Positions 35,701 through 49,210 of a DNA stretch of 64,000 nt are shown piece by piece (positions within the stretch are counted from its first letter, which is position 1; each line of letters opens with the position of its first letter). The DNA comes from Gymnothorax reevesii (taxonomy: Eukaryota; Chordata; Actinopteri; Anguilliformes; Muraenidae). The notes under the pieces are model-generated. The model ran no database searches, had not been told where the DNA came from, and saw only the letters and a program-made list of their open reading frames with translations. A program made the translations under genes and the position numbers. The stretch spans positions 21,274,367 through 21,338,366 of the forward strand of contig CM056580.1 of assembly GCA_029721435.1 (NCBI GenBank). Reading direction: 5' to 3'.

Positions 35701-38700
35701 CTCAAAGTCCTAGAATATGGAGGAGAGGGTGAGAAAAATCATGCCCCATGTTAACACCACCAACGTGCATTAGCACGATCCCACTGCGGTTTGCTCTCAC
35801 AGAATTTAAGCCAATGTTGCGGAGGTTAATGACTCAAGCTGACTAAACCAGAATACATGCAGACAAAATGAGATGCGCTGTAAGGTGTGTAGACCACAAG
35901 GGGCGGGTGGGGGGGGGGGGGGGGTGTGGGAGAGAAGACGGAGCAAAGAAAAAATTCAAAAACGGTGCACTTTGTTAAAGCTAGTGGAAGTCCTATATGA
36001 AAGTGCAGGTATTTAAGTTCCATAAAGATTTTCACATGTATAATTATACCGTACTCACGGAGGGAGGATCTCAGCTGCCATGAATATCTTCTCCACAAGC
36101 TCTGACAGGATGTTGAGGAGATGTGCCAGATTCAGGTTTACATCCTCATTCCTCTCCAGTTTAGAAGGATTGAGCTCAAGAGGAAACCGAAGATGTCACT
36201 CAGAAAGTAACGCAGGTGTCATCACATAACTGTAATCATTTGTCCCAATACGCTCAGCTCAATTCATTTTCATGACTATCACTGCACCACACTCATGAGC
36301 CTAATAACATTACCCTCACATAAAGCACATGACAAATGTGTTTCTAAGAATAACTTCACCTAAAATATCCCTTCCAACATGACTAATATCCTTCATACCA
36401 ATGTCTTTACTGGCAAAAAGGTTGCACAATGGTAGTTTTCAAAGAGCACCACTTCAAGGCTGTGGTGTGGGGCTTATCCATACATGCTTGGCACGATCAC
36501 TCATCTTCTCTCCAGAGTTTACTGACTCACAGAACTCAATAATTAGGAATGTTTAACAACCAATTTAGACAGCAATAAAATTCCAACAATTTCAACACTG
36601 GCAGCAAAACCAAATATGTCATGCTTCATTGCTGGAACAGTAAACTGCATTCTCTGGGAGGTCAAATGTAAAACAGACTGCAACAGAAGCCAGCCAACAG
36701 AAGCCCACACAGAGAGGACAAGGCTAAACCTGAATTACAGAGCCATGAAGCCCACAGTATTCCCAGCAGAAACACTGCCTAGCAGTGACTCCGCCCAGTG
36801 CAGAGTGGATGAGCCCCTCTCAGTTTGAGGCAGTTCTAAAGCAAAGCCAAATGGCTTTAACAGAGTGATCGTTCCCTGACACATGAACGAATGGCAGTGT
36901 TTATGGAGATCCGTACCTCACAAGACTGCTTGCTCTCCATGACCTTGAGGATGGTGTCCTTCAGGGCGTGAAGGACAAACGGCATGGCCGTGGCCTTCAT
37001 GTACTGATCCATGAGCGTGCTCGCTAGTGTGGTGGCGCGGAACAGCGTCGTCGCCTCGTCTGCAAGCCAGGGAAAAAGTAAAATGAAACGGAATGTTTCT
37101 TTACCAGAATCTTAAATAAAACTATACTGATTTACTTTGCCCACTTCACATCTCATTGTGCCCCTTGGTGTTTCCCATGTGCCAAGTTACTGTTCCTGGT
37201 TTCCTGCAGCAAAGGTACGTGTGGTGTCCTGGAATACTGGAATTTCTACTGTGACAGCCGGCTAGAAAAGGAAGATGGTTTTTTCTAAAGTTCTCGCTCT
37301 TAGTTTTAATTTTGTATCATTAGGAATATAGCGCATTTTTCAAACCAATGCTAGAGCAAAGAGCGTTCTCTCATATTTTATCACAGGTTTTACAAGCTCG
37401 GCTTTCTCTTACCATCACAATGACCTTCTATTAAATGACCGGTCTGCAGCACTTGTAAAAGTTTGAGCGAGGTGGTGTTTTATATTTTGCCCTTGCCATT
37501 TTGTCAATACCGTACGTACAAACCAATGAACCAGTGGCATTGTCGCTGATTGCCGTTGCCCATTTAGCAGCAATAACAAAAAACTCAGTTTCATTGGTTT
37601 ATTCCAATATAAGTTCCGTTTCATTGGTTTATTACAAGATAAACTGCTTGAATGATGTGCTATCAGATGAGTAGGGCGGGTGCAAGACAGTCAGCCATGT
37701 CCTGGTGCAATTCAGGAGTCCTGTTGAAGCCATACAGGGCCTGCTGAATGAGGCACTGGTGACTACGTGTGGGATTGATAGGCTCAAATGGGATGAAAGC
37801 TTGACTTCAGTTGATGCTGTAAGGATGAGGGGAGGGGCTTACCTTCCATGTTAATTTCCTTTTCGTTTAGTGTTCTAAGGAGAGGCGCCTCCAGCCTCTC
37901 ATGCCGGAATATTCTGAGCAGAATGCTGGCCAGGAGGGTGCGGTCCTGACCGCACACATGGGCCAGAGCGTAGATCACATGGAATTCCTTCAACAGGATG
38001 AGCTGATTCATTTGTGCGTGCCCACACACACGCATTCACACACGCACACAAACCCACACATCAAGACATAGAAACACACACAGACACACACACACACAGG
38101 CCAGTAAGAGTCAGTTTCCTTTATTCCTGATAAAGACACACTGTTCTCAAAATCACCGTCATTGCACATTGAACTCACATTATATCACTTTATGCTGGGA
38201 ACAATTAACGTGATCTGTGAAAACACTAACTTCACTCAATCAGATGAGGCATTAAAGCAATTTTCAAGTAGTCTTGCTAAAGTAGTCCAGCTGGTCTACT
38301 AGACCAAGTACACCGAAAAGCTGAACAGTGGACACTTAACACGTAAATGTAAATTAATTGAGACTTTTTATAACTAAACACTGGGAAAGTTGTAACGGGA
38401 CAAGTAAAGCGCCAAGCAGTGTAATTCATAAGTGCCCGTAACAAGAGCCCATTTTCCTTAAACTGTGTCACCAGAAACGAGATTATAAAATTGAGTTTGT
38501 GTTTTTCTACCTGGCTCTGGTGGGGTAAGGACAAACAGATTGGTGAGGGGAGGGGTGTGTGTGTTTGAGCTACACCCATACCTCCTTAAACTCACTGTAC
38601 TCCTCCTCGGGCATGATCTTCTCCACGGAGTAGCGCGCCCGCACCCTCAGAGTGCCTGGTTCGATGCCCTTCAGGGGGATGTAGGAGCTGAGGGGAAACC

Positions 38701-41700
38701 ACTCGTCGATGAGCTGGCCCTTCTGCAGCCGATTCAGCTGACAGCGCATGAACACTGCAGGATGGGACAAGAGAAGGCCCAAAGAACAGAGACCGCCCCT
38801 TTAACAGAGTACAGAGCACGTGTACTCAGGCAACAAGTGCCCAACAGGAAGAGGAAACACACACAAACGTAGGGCATGTATTTACATAAAGAGGCCACAC
38901 CCACACCAAGCACCACCTTAATACAAACCGTTCATGCCAAAACACCATGCATAAACTTCGAGAGGACAAACGCATATGTCAACCAACCCCTTACTGCACA
39001 AAGAACACATAAGGCACGTTCCACACATATAACACGTAATGCTCCGGGAGAAAACTCAAGGTCACGGCTTCCCACACACAACATTTCAGGCCACTGGGCA
39101 TGTGGAATTATCTTATTTTTAGTATGTGAAAACTACATTTTGTGTGGGGTGGAGCAGCGTCTTAATACAGTGTAAACTAGCTGACATAGTCATCCATATC
39201 CACCGCAACCGCAAGAGAGTTACAGCCCAGACAGGAATACATTGCATAGCGAGATGGCTGAATACGACAAGTGGCGACGGACAAACCGACTTTTGACCTT
39301 GTGACCTAGTTTTGGTTTATGACACACCTTCAGGTCATGATGTGTTCACCTCTGAAGTTTAAAACCAATCGACCAAATAATAAGAGAGTTATAGCCCGGA
39401 CAGACACACATGACAGAAGAGCACTGGAAATTTTAAAAAATGACAACAGAGAGACAGACAGACATTTGACCTAGTGACCTACTTTTCTAAATGATACATT
39501 GTGATGTCATAATGTATCTGCCTGTGAAGTTTCGTTGAAATCTGAAAATTAGTTCTTGAGTTATGGCTCCGGACAGACGCAGCGACACCGCGGACGGAGC
39601 TCATTTTAATACACCCCGCAACAACGTTTTTGAGGAGGATAAAAACCAAACAGAATCAGCAGAACCTTCACAAATTTGAGAAAAGTGCAGCCATAAATAT
39701 AACCCTGACCTGCCTTGGGTTCCACTGTAGTACAACAGTGAACATACATTCAACAAATTGTGTTTTTATCTACTAGAACTAGTTGAATAAAACCAAGTAT
39801 TCTCTTGAAATATAATGAGAAAACTGACAAAAATTTCACAGACAGGCATATGAAGGATTTGCAAAGACAGCAATGATAGCAAAGGTGATGGAAACACATT
39901 ACTTACAGATATCACTTTCTTTGCTCTTCTTTGTCTTGTTGCTCAAGCTTATCTCAAAGCTGTTGATGTCACTTGACAAATCACTGGGGAAAAAATTATT
40001 ATCATAAGATGTACACATTGCATCGACATGACATTTCTCATTTTTGAGCCAAAATGTTGACTCACACAGATTAAACTAGAGGCACTCGTAGGGTGCAAAC
40101 CTCCGCCAAGGCAGCACAATCCAAATCTTCATGAGTGGGAGCAAAGCTGAGATATTGCGCGTCATAGGATTTCAAGATGGCTGCCGTGGCGGCCATATTG
40201 TTTGACTGATCACTGTGAAAATCAATAGGGTCCATCCTTGATGTAATAGCAATCCACCCGCAAAATTTCAGACAAATCCGTGCATTACTTTTTGAGTTAT
40301 GTTGTTCACAAACAGATAGACAAACAGACAAATAAACAGGGGCGAAATATAACCTCCACCCCAACTTCGTTGGCGGAGGTAATGAGCTGATGGAGTCATA
40401 GAAAGCAGGGCAGAAATGTAAACTCACTCAAAGATGAACTCCTCAGTAAAGACGGGGTTCTGCCCCTCTCGGGGGTGTGTCCGGGCCACCTGGACATTGT
40501 TCAGGTAGATGTTGCAGTAGGGGCTGCTGAAGTGCTTCACTGGGAGCTTGTGGGCCTCCTCCACATACAGGACTAAACTGCTCACCTGCCAATGGCCAAA
40601 GGGCAAAGTCAAACCGGCAGGGGAATGAATACTGCGCTGCTGTTTTACAGATACCACAGAGGAAACCCTCAGCATTCAGAGGAGAAAACCCAGGTCACTA
40701 TGAAATATGGTCCTTAAGATGGCACATAGTACATTAGGAATTACCCTTTTAAACAAAAAAAAAATCAAAACAAGGAAGTAAAAAACAAAAAAGAACACGA
40801 ATGTAGATTTTAAAAAAGCACAGAAAGTCTTACTCAAAGCTTTTTAGCCAATTAAATGCAAGCTATTAGCAGATTGGCTCAACTTTGCAAACCTGCAAGC
40901 ATCTGGTAAAACCAACAATGGCTCATGCTGCCATGTATTCAGAAATCCAATAAAACCCAGTAGAAAAATAAATGAATAAACAACTAAAAACTCTATTATT
41001 GTACATTGCTGCCTCAGACAGTACCCGGGGACAGCTGCAGATTTGTCTTACTGCAGCAGGCTTTCAAAAGCTTTATCTTTGGCTTATACCTGCCGAAGTC
41101 TCTTGTTAGTGGTCGGCTGAGTGGGCTTCCTCAGATTACTGCAGAAAGTTTGCAGGCATTTCATCCAGTCCTGTGGGAACCCATGGATAATGACATTAAA
41201 GCACTATTCGCTGCAACTGTGGCCATCTGAGGATTTCTAGAGGGGAATCATGCCTGGATTTAAATGACTGCATAATCGCATGGAGAAAGTGGCACTGGCA
41301 GCAGTTTCAAACTTAATCCAATTGGCAGGAAATGAGAATAAGCTTCATGCATTTTGTAGAGAGCAGACATGGTGCACAAACCTGGGCCTGTTCAGGCATT
41401 TCTCCAGCAAAGTAGAAAATACACTGCTCTTCACTGAAGTGCTGCACCACAATCTGGAAGCAGTTTTCCCTGCGAACGGACAATTCACTAGTTATCCGAC
41501 TGCAGGCCAAACCACTGTTTCCATCACATACTTTTAACTATGCGGGGGGGGGGGGGCGGGGGGGCTAGTTCCACGTGCAACAGCGACCTGAACTATTTTC
41601 TCATTCGTTGATCGTCAGTCACCAGCAAGTGTGCCAGCAAATTAAATGATCAAATATGTTTTTTTCTCTCCCAAAAATCACCTGGCTATCTAGAGAACTC

Positions 41701-44700
41701 TAGCCTACTCTAAATGGATGACTGATGGGGTAGGCGGGGCTTATTGTCATCCGCTTTAATCATCATCAGTCGAAGATACGGCAAGTTCACAAATGCTCTC
41801 CATAAGAATGGTAGAGGCGAAAACATTTCATGACATCCAGCATTTGAAAAGGGGCCACATACTCCTCTAAAAAATACGTACGGTATGCCGTCTGTCTGTC
41901 TGTCATAAAGAGAACAAGAGAAATCAAGCAAGAAGGAAAGCACAGTGCCTGAAATGCTCACCTGCCGAACAGACTCTCATGCACACCGTACACAGAGCAG
42001 ACGCTGAGGTCTATCAGGCCCTTGGGTTTTGTTGCGCGCTTCTCACTCTCGAAGTAGATTAGCTGAGCGTCGTTCCCCTCCAGGATAAAGTAAAGATTTT
42101 TCCATCGCTTTCCTTTACCTGAGAGAATACGGAGGTTTATAAACGTGCCTGGTGAAGACGGCCAGGGTCATCACTGACACCTCAGAATTAGAGCTGTTTA
42201 ATCTGTTCAATGCACTGCAGGGAGCTTGTAATATGTAAAAAATGCCATTTCACATCCAAATAAGTTTACCTTTGTTGAACAGGAGATAGCCCTTCTTGAC
42301 AATATTTTTATAGAATGCGTCTTTTGTCTTCCGCCGAATGGTGTTATAGATCTCCTTGCCATCCATCATATCAGTGATTACTTGTTCCTGGTGCTACAAA
42401 TGTAAACACACTAAGCAATTATTTTCAATGTACTGTTTTATGAAAAAGAGTAGCCTCTCTCTCTTTCACAAACACACATCATGTTCTGAGGCAAAGTAAC
42501 ACAACTTCAATGCACAACTACAAGTAAATCAGCTTAAAAATGCATACTTTATCCATTAAAGCAGGAATATACTCCTTGAATTAGCCATGTAACTTCCCAC
42601 CTGGACTGATACTGCATTTTTCAGGGTGAAACCCTCCACAATCTGCTCCTTTTTGTAATGGTCAATTATGTCATCAACACTGTGGATGAAAGATTTTTAG
42701 TTAGACAGTTAAACTCATTTTCATAGTTTACTCAAACAGCATTAAAGCATCTTAGTGAATTCCACAACATATCCTGTCATTGTAAGCTCTCAAAAGTCAC
42801 AGAAATCACGTACGAACCATTAGAAAAATGAATTTTGAGAAGCAAATTTAGTGTTGCCACAGTTGTACTGAGACCAAATGCGACACTGAATGATTTCAAT
42901 ATTATATCTATATTATATCACCTCGGTGACATCGGATCATATACCAGAAGGCGTAGATGGGAAACAGTGTTTATTCGTAACTTGGCTAATATCGATTCAT
43001 TTGACCTGTCATTTATTGTTCACTCTGTCAGGTCCTCCTTCAGAAAAAGATGTAATCTCAATAGGGCTCCCTGGTAAAAGGAATCAAAAAAATTAAATAA
43101 AATGAAATAAAACAAATTAAAAGTCTCAAGTGCTTCCTGATTTACCTGTTGTAGTACCTGCCGCCCATCATGAACTGGTTGTTAGGGGTGGGGCATATTT
43201 TAAACCTTTGGATGTTCTCATTGGTGCGGAAGAACAGGGAATAGTCCCCGGGTGTGTTGTCTGAGGGTCTAACCAGGAAGCTGCAAACCTGACCGACTGA
43301 AGGAACACAACATGGTCACAGGCTAAACGAACAGCTCATAATTACAAGCAAAAAATGGTAAACAATCACACACGTGTCTTACAGATTTCTCATGCTTGCA
43401 TCAATACATTGATTACAGTTAAATAAGCCTAATGAACATACAGATGCCACTTATTTTCCTTTAATGTTCACAGACTGTGGGACAGTGTACTGCTGAAGAC
43501 CAGCAGCTTCGTGTGCTGACAAAAAATTATAGAAAGTAAATAAATAAATATTCTTACATTTCCCTTCATTGTATTTAGTCGGATACACTTTCATGCCATT
43601 TTTCGTCAATTATGCGGTTCAATCTTTAAGCTTATTTCTTTATTTCCTACTTTTCTGCATTCTATATTTTCAGTACCCCTTCTGTATTGAAATTTGCACA
43701 TAATAAGCATTTTTTTTTTTGTTTGACATTTTTAATTCTTCTATCTGTGGTTTTGTTTCATGCTTGTCAGCCCTCAATCCTGCCATCAGGGGAAAAAATA
43801 ATAATGAATAAAACTAACCTCAATCCATCAAACATGGCTCAAGCGGAAAAGGTCAAATGATTCATTCGTTGATATAATCTTCTCTGAAAAGGGCACAATT
43901 CAATTTTTTCTTCATTTTTTTCCTTTAATATTATAATTCCCAGAATAAGTGCTGGTCTTTGTTATTTTTGCCCAAGTCAAGGAGTTAAAGCACAATTTTT
44001 ACAGCAATGCTGCTTCCCTTCATTGGTGTCACTCCCTCTCTTTCAGCGAACAGAAACCTTTTAAATGTAAAGGGTAAATATTTCATCACAAAATTTAATG
44101 AGCATCGCCATTATAGAAAATGCAAATCCGCTCATTTGTATCAATAATCGGCATATATAGTTGCAGGGCCTCTACTATTGAAATGGGGAAACTTCTAGGC
44201 GTCGCTCAATTTACGCAGTACCTGTCATGAGCAGGTTGTAGGCTTCCTGTTTGTTGATCTTCCCATGATACCAGCTGCAGACAGACAGAGGAGAGGAAGT
44301 GGCTTTAGAGGGAGTAAGCGGGGCACAGGGACAGTCGTGGCTTTAGAGGGAGTAAGCGGGGCACAGGGACAGTCGTGGCTTTAGAGGGAGTAAGCGGGGC
44401 ACAGGGACAGTCGTGGCTTTACAGGGAGTAAGCGGGGCACAGGGACAGTCGTGGCTTTAGAGAGAGTAAGCAGGGCACAGGGACAGTCGTGGCTTTAGAG
44501 GGAGTAAGCGGGGCACAGGGACAGTCCTGGCTTTAGAGGGAGTAAGCGGGGCACAGGGACAGTCATGGCTTTAGAGGGAGTAAGCGGGGCACAGGGACAG
44601 TCGTGGCTTTAGAGGAAGTAGCGGGGCACAGGGTCAGTCACAGCAGCCCTCCTTCTCAATGAAGTCTCAATCAAGCTTCCTATCTACAGAGAAAAAGTTT

Positions 44701-45619
44701 AAACTTCCCATCAAGACGTTCTGTCATACTGCATCATTCTGACCGGACCTGATGGAGTATATATTTACAAGCACTAAATGAGCTGGGTGTGTGCAATAGT
44801 CCATTCGGACAGTGACCCTTGCTGCCTGAAATTGGCTTTAGAGTTGAATACATTCTGCAGAAAACTTGTAAATAGCATTCATACCAAATCTCTGCCTAGA
44901 GTGGACAGCTGAAAATTGCCTTCAGGAGAATGCGTATGGATGACATACGTCACAACATGTCAGGACACAACAGTTGATTTTGATGATGTTCATGCCTGTG
45001 GCTAACAGAGACTCCATGCAAATCAAAGTGCGCCTTATCTGATTGATATTCTAACCTGTTCCACAGTGCATTGCTTTGCTTTGAACAAAGGTGACCACCA
45101 TTTAAATTGTAATGTAAAGCAGACAGGTTTGGATTAACTCAGTAATATTGGACAGGGCATTAGATATAGTATGTATCAGAAGTTACATTAAAATTCAAAC
45201 AGCATTCTCAAGCAGAATCACGCTTCTTTGCTTACACGTTTTTATTTTTCAATGTAGTTTCTCGTGATGCTTCAGGGATACATTTACTCCATGCTTTCAT
45301 TTTTATTTAATAATGAAATCTTGATTTAATTTCCTGTTGTTTCCAAAAACAGACATTTTTAATAATCCCTCTCCAAGAATCTCTGCAGCTGCCCTCATCC
45401 CACCTCTGTGGAAACGGAGCAGCATGCAGACACAATCTCCTCTTCCGAGGGTGCGTGTGCACATGCGTGTCAATGTACTGTGTGCTGGGCTGTTTTTTTC
45501 CATTCATAGCATTCATCTCTCCTGATGCATATCTATGCACACAAGGACAGTAGGTCCTCATGTCTGTCTGTGTGTGCGTGTGTGTGGGTGTGTGTGTATG
45601 AGAGAGAGAGTGTCTATGC

Positions 45620-45672
<53 letters not shown>

Positions 45673-48600
45673 AGTGTGTGTGTGAGTGTGTGTGTGCGTG
45701 TGCGTGTGTGTGCGCGCGTGGGGCTTGATTCACATTCTTGTCATCTTGCCAGAGTAAATAGGGAAAAGCTTTATTGCCAAGCTGTGAAATTGTGCAACTG
45801 CATTTCAGAGCTTCCCTCAGATATGTAGGCACTTCCAGTTATGCACATTCGGATACTCCAGCCTGAATGCCTGAATCGTGCCTAAAAGCTGAGAGACCTA
45901 GATAGACAGAATTAGCGGGCGCATCAGAGGCTGGATTACCCATGAGCTGCATACGAAGAACTTATTCCGTTTGCCACAAAAACATAAGCAGCCAAAAAGT
46001 GCACTGAATGAAGTGATTCAGATTGCATTATAAATAAATATACCCTCCCTCCCAAACAATGCTGCTCCTTGCTGACAATTCTTCATTCATTATACATTGT
46101 TTCATTTGGAATGAATCCGCTATTCATTATTAAATATTTGCAGTGATGCGCTAAGTTGAGTCATTCTGGAAGACAAATGCACCTTTGGGCAAAGCAATAG
46201 ATAAATAAATAAACATATCACCATTGCAAGCTTTCCTGAAACCAATACTTTTCAACGACAAAAATTAAAACCAGTCCTACAGCTTTCAGTATTCAACTGC
46301 TCAGTTTTGCAGGGTCACGACCAAACTGAATGAGAGTAAATGGTTCTGGAGGAAAATACATGCAGAGAACTTACACTTTGCCCTCATGTGGGTCCTCTTC
46401 TCGCCCCTGAAATGAGTTTAAGCAAAATTAACCCCATAAGGCACAAGGTCAGAAAATCAGGTGATCAGAATATTCTAACCCTCTGGAGTTGATGGACGCT
46501 GCGACGCCTCTTTGATGATTGTATTAAATATCTGTGCGGTAACAGCTTCGAAATATGGTTTAAATGTTCCCAGAATCAATGAAGTCTCCTCTTTCAATTC
46601 CTTTGTCCTGGGAGATCATCCGTGACTCACAGTAGGCTGAGAAGAGCTTAATGCACTTTCACGGTGCTTGATTGGTGCATTTGTCTGTCTGTCATTTGAA
46701 GCCAAACAGAATCAAAAACCGACATTAAAATCTCTAAGAACTGAGCCCTTGCTTTAGGAGCAGTCGAATATGCTCCTGAAATCTTGCCCAGATGTTCACA
46801 GCTGCTGATGTTCCTACAGCCTTTGTGAAAGTTGTGACTAAGGTATCAGAGCCTCAGGGATTTGATTTGTTTGATGACGATCAAGTGAAAATAGAGATCC
46901 ATTTGAAAAAGGGTAAGTTTAACGGCTCAATTTTTTCCTTTTTTAAATCTAAGCATTTTGGATGTCACGTCCAGTCTGTTTCCATAAGTCTTTTCCCTAA
47001 TTGTTTCCCCGCAATGCAGTCAATCCATGACAGTTTCCAGTGCCGCCTCATTAAGATTAATTATGATCTAGTTTAATTGCCCGCACCTTGTGTGGCCTTC
47101 CCATTCTCCCTGCCCTGTTGTTTATTGGTGTTGTGTGTGTATATAAGTTGCTATGACTGTGTCATTCCTCGCTGGATTGTCTTTTCTCATCATTGTTGTT
47201 CCAACCTACACCTACACCTAGTTAAGAGCCCCTTCCATTTTCAGAAATTATTGAACAAGTGATTATTTATTTTGGACACACTCTCCCTGCTCTCCAATGG
47301 TCCAAATTGTATAGATGAATGGATAGCTTCTGTTTCGGCCAGTGACTATTTTATCATTTGGTTCTGTTCGGATGGCTTTTTCTTCCATAGAATTTTATCA
47401 AACCAGATCTCTTAGCTGTATTAACACAAAGACACAAATAGAAACCTGAAGCAAGATGAGGCACCTCAGTCCATTAACTCCAGGGGGAAAAGCATATTGA
47501 AACTGATGTAACATCCATTCTTGGTATGTGACTATAACAAAACTAACATTAAGGGGAAAAATAACATCCAAAAGATCAACAGTTCAAAGGACTGAGGCGA
47601 GGCAGTGATGCAGACACTGCACTTGGGTGAGAAAATAGAAAAGAGTACATTTGTAGTCAAGACCAGGAATAACAGCTTAAATAATTAACCCAGCTGCTTT
47701 CCACCACTGACAACCAGTTAAACACGGTAGCTAACGTCCATAAATTTGCAAATTGTGTTGCAGGCTGAGATAACAGCTGAACAACAGGAATTACCAAACA
47801 AAAGGACCAAGGAGGGATGATTTGGAACCACAATCCACACTTAAACATAATGATTTGTCCTTATGAATGAAGGAGTGTGCGCTGCCAAATGTGGACTTAC
47901 CACCTCTTCCACCAGGTCCTCTACAATAAGGCCCTGTTCCTCGGTCCGGACATTTGTGACCCACATCCATCCGTCCTCCAGTTCATTGTGAACGATAAAC
48001 ATGTCCCCTTTAAGGAAACTGGGAAGGCGGGACAGGGTTAGAGAGCATTAACACCAAAATAACAGCATGTGCACAAATTATTTATATACAGTACAGTGCA
48101 AAAGTTTTAGGCACATTTACAGCAATTTTGCTTGGCAAATATGCTAGCAAAAATGATTACATTAAAAGTTTCTAATGACTGGGAAATGAATAATACAGAG
48201 CTGTAAACTGTTATAAACTAAATCAAATCCATGCTTGGTGTGACTATGCTTCCCCTAAAAATCTGGGACACCATCCTGTTGTGCTATAGTTTTATACTAT
48301 GAATGGTTTTTGCTTGTTCCAAGCAGAGTGGAAAACTTGCCACCGCTCTTCTGCAGACTGACTTGCATCTGTCCCTCCGAGTAATTGCAGACGGCCATGA
48401 TGATGTTAACATCGGGGCTCTGTCGAGACTGTCTTATCTGTTTCAACTGTTTTCAATGATATTCAACCATCTCTAAAACAATGTTTTAAATCAGCATTTG
48501 GAGTTTCAAATATAGTTTTTATCCTCAGGAACACCTATGACAAAAGCAGAAAGTAAGCATCTAAAGCCAGATTTAAATGTAAAAAAAATGAGGGAGCCTT

Positions 48601-49177
48601 TTTGCACAGTACTGTACATCCAGCTCCGCCATGAGGGACAGTTTAATATACCATTTTAGAGGCAGTTTCTTTGACTTCTCAGGGCAGCCCGTTTGTATGG
48701 GTTTCTATGAGGGCTCCAGAGCTGCGGTCTCCTACAAGCTGAGACATGACCACTGCATTCTTCAGCAGTTTCATACAGATCTCCAGCAGAGACATCGATA
48801 AGGCTGAGCTGCCCTTTAGCTGCACAGCACATAAAACCTCATGCTGTTCACTGTAGGAATTTCTGAGCATAATGCTGTATGGGAGAGTATACCTGACTAA
48901 GTTTGTGTTGGTGCTTGTATGCGTGTTTCAGCAGCTACCTGCACATCAGACTTCAGACTGACGCAAGTCACAGATTGCATATTTAATTCAATGGTTTTAT
49001 GTCGCAGTTAATAGTAACTGTTATATTGAGGCCAATAAAACCTTGTGGACCAAGGGAAGTGTTTCCTGTAACAGATGAGATAACATGTGTGGCCCTGTAC
49101 CCACCTGATCTCATCGGTGTCGGGCACTTTGGTGTACGGCAGAATGGCTCTGACCCTCCTCCTGTCCTCGACGGGCT

Positions 49178-49210
<33 letters not shown>

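Noticed and set aside
45535..45832. Frames rich in Val/Cys or His/Thr at the TG tract
   Set aside because: Translations of a microsatellite.
46792..47076. 94-codon plus-strand frame in intron 5
   Set aside because: No known domain, no supporting splice or start context; expected by chance in this length.
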